Below are positions 7,801 to 15,346 of a stretch of DNA of 16,468 bases, one piece after another (position 1 is the stretch's first letter; each line of letters opens with the position of its first letter). The position numbers and the translations under genes are program-made. The stretch is from the NCBI RefSeq assembly GCF_000003605.2, contig NW_003151254.1, forward strand, positions 313,351 to 329,818, given 5' to 3'. The notes below the pieces were generated by a model. It saw only the letters and a list, made by a program, of their open reading frames with translations. It ran no database searches and was not told the origin of the DNA. The DNA is from Saccoglossus kowalevskii (lineage: Eukaryota > Hemichordata > Enteropneusta > Harrimaniidae).

Positions 7801-10800
7801 TCATTTTTAGAAAGGCCTGTTTTCTCCAGGGAACTATCATATCCTCAGAACTTTGATGAGCTTTGGTAATGAGGTTGGCCTGAATTAAGGGTCAAATGTC
7901 TTGGAAAAATGCAAGAAAGTTTTGGAAAAGGTCTGGAAAAGTCTTGGTGCTATGGACCCTGGAGATGTACTGGCTCTTAATAGGTGATTTTCCGTACAAT
8001 TGCGAGATCTCGCGGGATGCATGAAAGACGCGCGTCGAACGTCTGCCGCAAAAATCGAACGATTTGATTTTGAACTCAAATTTCTTTATTTCGTAGCTCA
8101 CATCGACCGGCCAATCTTCGACAGAGGAATATTGCTTCCGAATACCCTTACTTAATCGAAATTGCCTATCATCAAATGTGGACAGCACATTATTAAGCAT
8201 GGAAATCTCCCCCGAAATATTTTCGCGTTTGTCGAATCCCACGCGATGTTTGACGCGACTACGACGCTATGACCTTTGTTTGTCCTGTTTTTACGTTCGA
8301 TTTCACGCACAACGCGTGATTCTACGCAGTGAACGGAAAATGGTCTATTGTTTTTCATTCAGTAAAAGGTTGATCAAAATGAAATGTACAAAGTGTTCAT
8401 ATTTCATTAAAAGACCTGTACCATCATATATTGAGCTTTTTATTGAAACCAAATATTACTTAATATAGACAGCCTTTGCAAACCTACGGTAATGTTTATT
8501 AGAAGATTAACTTTTTTTGATGATATAAAACAAAACATCCATCCATCCCTGCCTGAAATTGAATGGTAAACCCATACTTATATTGAAGAATTATTTAGCA
8601 TGTTTCATGTTTGCCACTAGCAGTTCGAATTGGGAGATATTCAAAGAAAGCAAAACCCACTGTTATGGATGATGTCAACAGACTGACATCTACAACACCC
8701 TATGAGACTCCAATAGAGAAACAAGCAAGGGAGAGCAAAGAACTGGAGTTGTTTAACCTAACTCAGACAGTAGACAGAGCACATAGATTGACTTGTACTT
8801 ATACCATCGAGAGAGCTCAGCAGCTTTTACACAAGAAGCAAATATTTCTGGTAAGTATTATCTGATTATTGTAACAATGCTGAGAAGTATGCACGAAGAA
8901 AACTTACAACTGTGCAATTAGAGTTATTCATGATGAAACCATGAACTGTTTGAGTGCGATATTGTCATATATTCTTATTATAACAATTATGAATGTCCCA
9001 CAGCATCATATTTGATGATAAGTTGATACTATGCAGCTTGCATACGCTATCAAGCCTGAAATCATCTCTGAATCCAATATGGCTCTATGGGGAGTTCATC
9101 TTTATGACGTATATTATCACTGTGGTTGTATTGCCAATTTTTGCTTGTTTAATGCTTTACAACCCAGGGGTTATGGTATTTTGTGCAATGCAATGCCCGA
9201 AATGATGGTTCATAACATAACGGTACATATCACTTCATGCTGAAACCATAAGCAACAACAAAAAGTTGATTGTAAACAAAATTTAATTTAACATTTTTCA
9301 TGTGAATTGCTTTGTTTGATTGAGTTCATTCACATTAGCATGCTTTTATTTTTACATCACAACATCCGATTTTTTTTTTACTGAAATGTGTGGATTCAGG
9401 AATACAATAGTAAGACATAACATTACATGAATGTTTGGTATAATGTACACCTTCTGTTTGCATTCGAAGCTTAGAGTGTTCTACGCATGGCAAACACAGA
9501 AATCTCACAGCGTAAGTCTGGTCCTATCTCACAGTGCAGAATGTGTCACAGTAACCCCATATGCGACGTTTTGCTGGCAGCTTCGCTGTCCATATTTGCT
9601 TTGTATAAAGAATATCTTAAACATCAGCAGGGTATCTTACTTAATATACATTCTGGCACATTCGCTGTCTATTTCGAATGGCTAAAGTTCCTTCAAAACC
9701 CTGAAAGCAACGCCGAAAACAACAGGACCGGGGCAGAACCAGTGCAGCGAACGACAGTTTGTTATGCGCAGTATCGTTGCGCAGTAGTTTCAGTGCTGTC
9801 ATCTATGTGATATACCCATGTAATATCCACTTGGCGAGCAATATACCATGTAATATCTATTTTTATTCAATGTCATGTGACTGAGTCTCAGCCAATCACA
9901 GCATGTGTAAGATGTGATAATACTATATATGTAGATATTTTCATCTGATGTGTTTAGATCTTGCTCAGACAAAATTTAAAAGTGTGTTCATCCCTCTACA
10001 CCTACAGCTCTGACATACGTGAACAGATTACATTCAAACATGAAACATGCATAATACATTGTGGGGCATTTCAATTTTAGGTAATCTTTCAGGGATAGTG
10101 TAATGTCCTGTTTTTAAAAAAAACCTACTGTACATGGTCCAACTATTTGAATTGTAAAGTTTTTGCGGTAATTATGTTTATAAATAACACTTTTATTTTT
10201 AGGCATTATTACACCCAAGTGAACCACCTCCACTGCCGAAAGTGAATATAGAGAGTACTGCAGATATTTCACAGAATATTGAATTGTTGATGTGGACAAT
10301 CTTCTGTGAAGCCATGACTCCTGGAATCAAAAATGTTGTTGAGTTCGCCAAATGCCTACCAGGTTTTCTGACACTCTCTCAGGTAGGTTGCAGGGTTTGC
10401 GCTAGTGTCTCGGCAAGACAAGTCCCACTTAAGAAATTGAAATTTGACCCTGGATAACTTTATTAGAGATTGGACCCCAGCTTGCCTGAAAATTGGGTCC
10501 CTCTTCAATAATTGGAGTCCGGGAAGCATATCAAATCTTATAAAACTTGTATCTGAATTATATTTATGTACCTTAATTGCCAACTCATTGTCATATTTAC
10601 GATATGACATGTTTATTGTCGCAGACCATATACATGTACTTCCAAATTAGTTTACCATTAGAATTAACCATCATACTGAACTGTTCTTTTGTGTAACTGT
10701 TGAAGTACCTGGTATATTAATTTCATATTCAGAGTAAATCAACCTTCTCTTGATACAGTTACCATGGTAACACAGCCACAAGATAAAGATATTTTCTTTT

Positions 10801-13786
10801 CTTTTTTTTGGATTCAAAGGAAGATCAAATGACTTTACTAAAGCAAGGATTTTTTGAAGCCTGGTTAGTTCGGATATCTCGCGTTTTATGCCCTGAAGAC
10901 AAGACACTAACACTCGATGAAGAACAGATATTTACATCACATCATTTTACTCTGTTAAAGACCCAAGATCTGTGGAATGCAGTGTTTGAATTTGCAACTG
11001 GTTTACACCAGTTACAGCTCACTGATACCGAGCTAGCATTGTTTACTGCAGTCATACTGACATGTGGAGGTAAGGATACAGTGTCCATGTGTGGCCACTC
11101 ATCTTCAATTCATGATATAAACTGTTTTTCTAAACACATTAAATGTTAGCATCAATAGAAAAATGTCATACCTGGACGGAATAACTGCGGCTTCATAATT
11201 TTATCGTTGAGAACAAATCACTGTGTCACTATGATTTCCAGTCCCATTCTCCAAACATTGACTAATTGCTTCTGTTAGTGGCATGTTTGAGGAATCCTGA
11301 ATTGATCAGTCTCTGCAACAGGTGACATTTTATGCCTAAATCTCTATTATTATGCATTTTTTCAAACGCCCTATTTATTTATAGCTTAATAATTTATTTA
11401 TTTGATGTTTATTTTATATAAAAACATGATATGAAATAAAGACTTCACATAGAGTAAATAGCCACAGAAACGTTGCCAAAAACAAGTAGGTTTGCTCTTG
11501 AGTACAATGGCTTGAAAGTTTCGTAACAACGCTTTTTTAGAACAGCGTACATAATGTAATTAGCAATGTAATTCTACAGAAAAACAAAGCAGAATAAACG
11601 TTTGCTGGTTAAGTCCAATTTCAATGATCTGTTCTAGCATATTTGAGTAGCACTTGAGATGTTCAAGCAATCAAAGTACATGCATGTTAAAATATTTTAA
11701 TATTACAGAAACTAATTAGGTTAACTCATGTGAAAACATGGAGAATGTCTAAATGTCAAAACTGCTAAAATATTTTATGACTTTCCATGACTCATAAAAT
11801 TTATGAAATTTGTTTCATTAAAATTAAAGTGGTTTAGTATATACTGAATATGATGACAGAAAAAAATATTTTCTAATCTAAATAGGAGCTGTAAAACTTT
11901 GGATTGGACTGCTGTGTAAACACTACCATATTATGATGTGCACTCAACACAGTATTTAGGGACAAGTAGAATTTTATGAAGCCAACTTCATTACCATAAA
12001 ACCACTTCATATGACATATTTGGTCTCTTAAAAGCTTTGTTAGAAGTATATTGCTAGACTGCAATTCACACTAGAAATGCATTTTAGTACTGACAATCAA
12101 ACCAAAAACTTTTTATGGAAAGTAGTCGAAAAGGATATGTATGTATGTACAAATGTATGTATAGATGCACCTCTGTCATTTATGTGAGCACATGTGCTGA
12201 GCAAATACAATATGCACATTACATTTAAATGGTATATATGTCACTTGTAAATTAATTTCATTGCATCACAGATCGCCCAGGAGTAAAAGATTCTCCACCC
12301 ATTGAACTCTTACAAGAGAAGCTCCTAGAATGTCTACGAAGAGAAATCTTGCGTCAGGAAAACAGAGACCATCACTTGTTTGCTAGATTGATCATGAAGA
12401 TGACCAACTTACGATCAATTGCAGCTCTTCATAATGAGAAGATGTTGGGTTTCAAAATAGACTGGCCGCAAGCTAAAATACCACCTTTACTCGCCGAACT
12501 TAATGATTTATGTGATAGTCTTGAATGCAGTCCTTTGAGTAAAGTGGAGAGGTAGGTTTAATCTATTATACTGTAGAATACTTTATTTTCGCTTGGAATT
12601 TATTTTCGCTATTTTCGCTGAAGGGATGATTCCGTGAAAATAAAATCCAGCGAATATACTTTTTTCCCTATATTTCACATTAAACTCATGAAAAATCAGT
12701 GAAAATAAATTCCAAGCAAAACGCCCAAAAAGCCTTTTCAGCGAAAATTAATTCCAGCGAAAATAAAGTATTCCACAGTATACTAACTATTCGTGACTAG
12801 TGTGTGCTCCAAAGGCAGCATCATACATTTGCTGATAAAGGTGATTTTGTCGTTATATTCTCTCAGGCTTCATAGTTCCTATTTTTCGCTGTGAGGAATT
12901 TTCCCATTTAGACAATTCAATGGCTATTATGAGGACAACATTTTATGACAGTCGCTGTAACTTCATGTCATAAGGACCCCGGGTGAATTTCAGTGACTTG
13001 TGAAATTTGATCTGTCATTGAATTAAAGCGATGTACAGTGGTGTTTGAGTGCCAAGTCAACATTTGTCTTTATTCACAAAATGAACCATACATTTTTTTT
13101 TCAGATTTTTTTCAAAAGTTTTGATCAAAACCCTACCCTATCAGAAATTATGATCCAAAACTATCACAACAAATTATAGCGAATAGAAGAAAAATGTACT
13201 AAAATATTGGTTCAAAAAATTATGGCTGTGTATATGTGTAATGTGTAAATAAAGCAACATCAGCTTCATTTTTTGTAAAATTTATTTTTGAATTTTTATA
13301 ATACTGAGTCAATACACAAAAGTTGTTGTTGCATTGTGTATATTTATGCATCCAAATTTTTTTTCTAAACAAAAATTTTTTTTTTTCAGCTATCGAGGTG
13401 CCATGTTTACATCGTAACATTTAGCAACGGTAGTTTAATTTGGCTACAGATAATCAACACTTCTTTCGGCCTTTTAATTTTCAGAAAACGATACTGCTGC
13501 CTAGCTTTGGTGCAATATTCTATTATCTTTTCCTGTTTATAATCACTAAATCAATGTATTTTAATTACTCGTTGGCTAAAAGTTTTAATCTCAACATTTA
13601 AAAAAAAATCTACAAAAAAAAATATTTTTTTGAAGGTGACGAAATTTAATTTTATAATCGATGTTATAGTTATACTCTATTTACATAGCCAGTAGTAATC
13701 TAATGTTTTCTTTTCAATCTAGTGATGATGTTGATAACATTGTAACAGCAATATCCTCCACGAAAGAAGAACCTGTGTTTGTGTAG
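4713..13786 (+). CDS. NR1-subfamily nuclear receptor (seven-exon spliced gene, N-terminus missing)
   Basis: Ligand-regulated transcription factor that would act in the nucleus on AGGTCA-type half-sites. Join 4713-4831, 6994-7135, 8621-8850, 10203-10382, 10820-11069, 12272-12551 and 13723-13786; all introns are GT-AG and phases match at each junction (0, 1, 0, 0, 1, 2). The product is 421 residues, numbered from the split Asp codon at the first acceptor. Seen: C4 zinc fingers at residues 19-74, C-terminal extension about 81-98, hinge and helix 1 to about 164, ligand-binding domain 165-384, and a short F region 385-421. The signature in helices 3-4 (FAKCLPGF then DQMTLLK, 212-232) is diagnostic. 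Known: the closest families by motif are E75/Rev-erb (NR1D), E78 (NR1E) and ROR/HR3 (NR1F). Inferred: an orphan NR1 member. The first acceptor is phase 1, so at least one upstream coding exon exists and is not securely found. Confidence 0.95.
4873..4890 (+). promoter_or_regulatory. G-run tract (G-quadruplex pattern) downstream of a splice donor
   Basis: GGG-A-GGGGGGG-A-GGGGGG starts 41 bases after the donor GT at 4832. It satisfies four G3 runs with one-base loops, the pattern of a stable parallel quadruplex, on the transcribed (mRNA-sense) strand. Intronic G-runs near donors are known binding sites for hnRNP F/H and often promote donor use. That role here is inference. Confidence 0.55.
6277..6513 (+). 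mobile_element. TTAA-flanked MITE, piggyBac-like, copy 1
   Basis: Begins CCTTTTCATCCAG after TTAA (6273-6276) and ends CTGGTGGTGAAAAGG before TTGA, a one-base decay of TTAA. The interior shares blocks with copy 2 in the same order and orientation, including TAGTCTGCACTTTCC and TTTCCAGAAATA. TTAA target duplication with CC...GG ends is typical of piggyBac-type elements. No transposase is present, so it is non-autonomous. Confidence 0.8.
6994..7135 (+). CDS. Receptor exon: zinc finger 2 and start of C-terminal extension
   Basis: Begins GGTTTCTTC (GFFRRS) after a T-rich acceptor ending GGCAG, and ends AAAGATT before GTGAGT; phase 0 in, phase 1 out. It encodes residues 41-87. Finger 2 cysteines are 55, 61, 71 and 74 with C-x5-C-x9-C-x2-C spacing, and the D-box is [20 protein letters not shown] and GMSKD match the finger-2 helix and the start of the extension in Rev-erb, E75, E78 and ROR. 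Two related transposon copies lie on either side of this exon. Its 142 bases are not a multiple of three, so skipping it would shift the frame. Confidence 0.96.
7251..7476 (+). mobile_element. TTAA-flanked MITE, piggyBac-like, copy 2
   Basis: The best preserved copy: perfect 15-bp terminal inverted repeats (CCTTTTCACCACCAG at 7251-7265 and its complement at 7462-7476), with intact TTAA on both sides (7247-7250 and 7477-7480). It is 226 bases long, in direct orientation relative to copy 1, and lies in the next intron, so the pair brackets the zinc-finger-2 exon. Confidence 0.88.
7671..7961. mobile_element. hAT-like non-autonomous inverted-repeat element
   Basis: Perfect 13-bp terminal inverted repeats, CAGGGTCCATAGC (7671-7683) and GCTATGGACCCTG (7949-7961). 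The interior is full of related AAAGTCTTT/GGAAAAGTCTTGG words. Ends of the CAGGG type suggest hAT. I see no convincing 8-bp target duplication (TTAAAGAT versus GAGATGTA), so the superfamily is tentative. Confidence 0.65.
7990..8340. promoter_or_regulatory. CpG-dense block inside the receptor intron
   Basis: By hand count there are about 35 CpG in 350 bases, far more than the surrounding DNA. It includes a perfect 12-bp palindrome GCGAGATCTCGC at 8002-8013 overlapped by TCTCGCGGGA, one mismatch from the vertebrate promoter motif TCTCGCGAGA, and a CCAAT in CGGCCAATC near 8110. Such a block could be an internal promoter or enhancer, or a recently inserted foreign fragment. The - strand also carries a long open frame here (first ATG at 8200, running to 7892) with no domain I recognise. 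Confidence 0.4.
8621..8850 (+). CDS. Receptor exon: C-terminal extension, hinge and helix 1
   Basis: The chosen start follows CCACTAG, so the split codon T+CA gives Ser88 and the product reads [15 protein letters not shown], matching the family pattern SRD(S/A)V(R/K)xGR. A second AG three bases later makes this a tandem acceptor (see findings). The exon ends CAAATATTTCTG before a consensus GTAAGT donor, phase 0. Residues 89-98 form the basic extension that contacts DNA flanking the half-site in monomer-binding NR1 receptors. Residues 99-120 are a polar hinge. Residues about 121-164 are predicted helical ([17 protein letters not shown] onward) and correspond to the start of the ligand-binding domain. 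Confidence 0.93.
8851..10202 (+). other. Receptor intron between hinge/helix-1 exon and helix-3 exon
   Basis: A 1352-base phase-0 intron, GTAAGT to TTTTTAG. The part around 9480-9810 is less AT-rich, with an ATG-started 107-codon frame ([17 protein letters not shown] at its start) that overlaps another frame and has no recognised domain. Two near-identical words, CCATGTAATATC, occur near 9818 and 9848. No supported exon. Confidence 0.85.
10203..10382 (+). CDS. Receptor exon: LBD helices 2-3
   Basis: Follows an acceptor with a T-rich tract (CTTTTATTTTTAG) and ends CTCTCTCAG before GTAGGT; 180 bases, phase 0 at both ends, residues 165-224. A proline-rich loop ([10 protein letters not shown], 168-177) leads into helix 3, which reads [18 protein letters not shown] (203-220). 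The family equivalent in E75/Rev-erb is FTPAVREVVEFAKRIPGF. Lys214 sits where helix-3 Lys forms one half of the coactivator charge clamp. Because the exon is in frame, its skipping would remove helix 3 without a frameshift and destroy the ligand pocket. Confidence 0.94.
10383..10819 (+). other. Receptor intron between LBD helix-3 and helix-4 exons
   Basis: The shortest intron, 437 bases, GTAGGT to TCAAAG, phase 0. A segment at 10391-10452 begins CAGGGT and ends ACCCTG and may be a remnant of a small transposon; the match is only six bases at each end. Confidence 0.9.
10820..11069 (+). CDS. Receptor exon: LBD helices 4-8
   Basis: Begins GAAGATCAAATG after the acceptor TTCAAAG, which is preceded by a long T-rich tract, and ends ACATGTGGAG before GTAAGG; phase 0 in, phase 1 out, residues 225-307 plus the first base of Asp308. 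[18 protein letters not shown] completes the ligand-binding-domain signature (helices 4-5). TLDEEQIFT is the beta-turn region and [16 protein letters not shown] is helix 8 with the strongly conserved LTxxELALF core, closest to E78 and E75. The frame stays open past the donor to 11149, but the conserved reading resumes only at 12272. Confidence 0.95.
11070..12271 (+). other. Receptor intron before the helix 9-12 exon
   Basis: A 1202-base phase-1 intron, GTAAGG to CATCACAG. AT-rich, with an ATGT-type microsatellite at about 12137-12165 and a perfect 9-bp inverted repeat at 11772-11780 and 11792-11800. I see no exon, RNA gene or element in it. Confidence 0.88.
12272..12551 (+). CDS. Receptor exon: LBD helices 9-12 including AF-2
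   Basis: Starts after TTGCATCACAG; the split codon G+AT gives Asp308 and the conserved DRPG turn. It ends GTGGAGAG before GTAGGT, phase 2. Residues 309-400 cover helices 9 to 12: helix 9 ([16 protein letters not shown]), helix 10/11 ([20 protein letters not shown]) with His361, then the helix-12-like segment PPLLAEL (378-384). Glu383 could supply the second half of the coactivator charge clamp with Lys214. Rev-erb proteins end before helix 12, so this receptor should not be assumed to be a pure repressor. A palindromic transposon begins 19 bases after the donor GT starts. Confidence 0.95.
12552..13722 (+). other. Receptor last intron
   Basis: A 1171-base phase-2 intron, GTAGGT to AATCTAG. 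It begins almost at once with a palindromic MITE (12571-12778). The remainder is AT-rich with several long T and A runs, and the 66-codon - strand frame at 13220-13420 lies in that low-complexity DNA. Confidence 0.88.
12571..12778. mobile_element. Palindromic MITE with about 40-bp terminal inverted repeats
   Basis: The left end (CTGTAGAATACTTTATTTTC) and the complement of the right end (CTGTGGAATACTTTATTTTC) agree over about 40 bases with two substitutions and one indel. Direct TATA flanks (12567-12570 and 12779-12782) suggest a TA or TATA target duplication, as in Tc1/mariner-type elements. The word CGAAAATAAATTCC and its complement recur internally. There is no coding capacity. Confidence 0.85.
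13723..13786 (+). CDS. Receptor terminal coding exon (F region and stop)
   Basis: Follows a strong pyrimidine-rich acceptor (TTTTCTTTTCAATCTAG). The split codon AG+T gives Ser401, followed by 20 residues, [13 protein letters not shown] then TKEEPVFV, and a TAG stop at 13784-13786. This is an acidic, flexible tail after helix 12. It has no domain I recognise, and F regions are not conserved between receptor groups. Support comes from the matching phase 2, the good acceptor and an open frame to a natural stop, not from homology, so confidence is lower than for the other exons. Confidence 0.85.
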
Positions 13787-14600
13787 GAAACTAACGCTGA
13801 AAACTGTGTCTATAGACAGCACCTTGTATCTGCCAAGTGTATTTGTGAGTGAGTGTATCCAAAAGTTATTGAGTCCCATTGGAATGCATACTTGAGCCTA
13901 CTGCTGAGGTTTATGAACAACGCCCCCTCAAGTTGTTGGTTGAAATTACTTTGTTTTTAACTAATGGTTATGCATGACGATAACAAACTTTTGTTTAAAA
14001 CCTCAAATATCAACTGTGTAGTTTGAATCCAGATTGAAAATCTACCTGCATCCAAATCCTTCAGTCAAACATGGTTTGTCCTAAGCTGTAAAGCTGTGTA
14101 AGCTGTACACATCTAGTTTACAAGACATTTATAAACTAAACACTTCTGTGAACCGAAAATAATTCTCAGTTTTGTGGTACAGGTCAGACAGGTTTAACTC
14201 CATTATTATGTGGTTTGGTTATTTACTGTGTTTAACCTTTTCACCACTAGTTTCCTCTTTTTATCACAAAATTGACGAGAAAGTCTGGTGGTGATAGGCC
14301 TACTCTGCACCCAGTATCCCTTGGCAACAATAGCATATATTATCAAATACCAATATATTTTTTTTCAAAAATATAGCATTGATGAAACAGTTAAACAAAA
14401 AAATACATTGTTTTGCACGAATATTATTATTATTAAATTACAATAATGAGTACATTAAGGTAAATGGGTAGTTCATACTACAGATAGAGAAAGTTTGTAT
14501 TTAGATTTTTTAACATACCTATAATAATCAGATATCAGATAATAACATTGTTTATGAGTACAATTAGTTAAAATGAATAAACAAATTTTTAGCATAATGG
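13787..14600 (+). other. Receptor 3' UTR with polyadenylation signal
   Basis: After the TAG at 13784-13786 the first canonical AATAAA on the + strand that I find is at 14576-14581, implying a 3' UTR of about 800 bases. It contains the deleted MITE copy at 14236-14298. The end coordinate is approximate. Confidence 0.5.
14236..14298 (+). mobile_element. Internally deleted copy 3 of the TTAA MITE
   Basis: Begins CCTTTTCACCACTAG after TTAA (14232-14235), runs through TTTTTATCACAAA, then jumps to GACGAGAAAGTCTGGTGGTG, the right end of the family. It is 63 bases compared with about 230 for the other two copies. The right flank is not TTAA, so the end is decayed. It would lie in the receptor's 3' UTR. 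Confidence 0.78.
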
Positions 14601-14621
14601 CAGAAATATAAATATATATAT

Positions 14622-14627
14622 TTTATT
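14622..14627 (-). terminator. Polyadenylation signal for the convergent exon
   Basis: AATAAA on the - strand, four bases past the TGA. With the + strand AATAAA at 14576-14581 it makes a tail-to-tail arrangement in which the two 3' ends would overlap or abut. In AT-rich DNA the hexamer is common, so weight is low on its own. Confidence 0.3.
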
Positions 14628-14631
14628 TTTA

Positions 14632-14809
14632 TCATGATGTCAACAACATGTTGAGATACAGTTGTTGTCGACTACAAAAATTATATTTTGCATGAAATCG
14701 AGATGAGGTCAGTCCCGTTCGTTCCATTGAGCATGGATACGAAGATGAAACATTATCTGTATCAATGGCGGCTTCAGTTTTCTTCACCCTTTTAGAGTGA
14801 CTGACCTTG
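14632..14809 (-). CDS. Possible terminal exon of a convergent gene
   Basis: On the - strand a strong acceptor (GTTTTTGTTTGACAG) ends at 14810, and a frame then runs 58 codons to a TGA at 14634-14632. An AATAAA follows directly (14627-14622). The frame begins KVSHSKRVKKTEAAIDTD and ends QLYLNMLLTS; it is less AT-rich than its flanks. Entry is in phase 2. The open frame also continues upstream of the acceptor to an ATG at 14919 (MWSVVILFFVRDLHQN), so an intronless 95-codon reading is the alternative. I recognise no family. The exon structure, composition and poly(A) signal together are the evidence. Confidence 0.35.
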
Positions 14810-14934
14810 CTGTCAAACAAAAACGTCATTGTGCAAGGATTTACATTACCGGTAGTACAGTATTTCAAGATATTCTGATGCAGATCTCGGACAAAAAATA
14901 GTATTACTACTGACCACATAAAATATCAATCAAA

Positions 14935-15340
14935 GCCTAAAATTGGGCTCAGGAAAAAAAATTTTTTTTTTTAATCTCTAATTTTTTTTAAAATAAACTT
15001 GTTAGTCATTTTAAGCAAAGTGTGTTCAATTATTTGATAATACAAATTACATGTGTATTTAAGCAGTATATTTTAAAAACTTTCTAATAATTATTCAAAC
15101 ATTGTCAATCCATCATTGAGTCTCAGGGAAAAAGATGTACCATTCCATAGAGAAGCATGCATTGTTGTCTTAACTGTACATGTACATCAAGATGTCATTT
15201 TTTTTTACATCATGTCAATTTTGTCCAGATGACTTTTACCAAAAGAATTATTGCATTCCGCAAGACCTTGTGATATTAGTATATTCCTGTAAATTTGAAT
15301 GTTTCACAAATCTTAACATGTTGTAGGACTGAATACTGGT
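14935..15340. other. AT-rich stretch, no gene seen
   Basis: Contains long A and T runs at 14956-14972, a palindromic CTGTACATGTACA word near 15175 and no supported frame or RNA. If the convergent gene is real, this could be its intron. Confidence 0.5.
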
Positions 15341-15346
15341 AATTAA

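Larger units (their letters stand above)
7136..8620 (+). other. Receptor intron between finger 2 and the C-terminal extension
   Basis: A 1485-base phase-1 intron, GTGAGT to CACTAG (or CAG three bases later). It holds MITE copy 2, a hAT-like inverted-repeat element (7671-7961) and a CpG-dense block (7990-8340). The rest is AT-rich. Confidence 0.9.

Noticed and set aside
8178-8468. 96-codon frame on the + strand over the CpG block
   Set aside because: It overlaps the antisense frames and ends in A/T-rich codons. No acceptor or donor places it in the receptor.
8993-9243. Two overlapping 70-codon frames
   Set aside because: They overlap in different frames within an intron, without domain, splice sites or a composition shift.
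10391-10452. 62-base segment with CAGGGT and ACCCTG ends
   Set aside because: Only six bases match at the ends and there is no target duplication; noted within the intron but not called as an element.
11070-11149. Frame continuing past the helix-8 exon
   Set aside because: It reads through a consensus donor GTAAGG. The conserved DRPG sequence resumes only at 12272 with matching phase.
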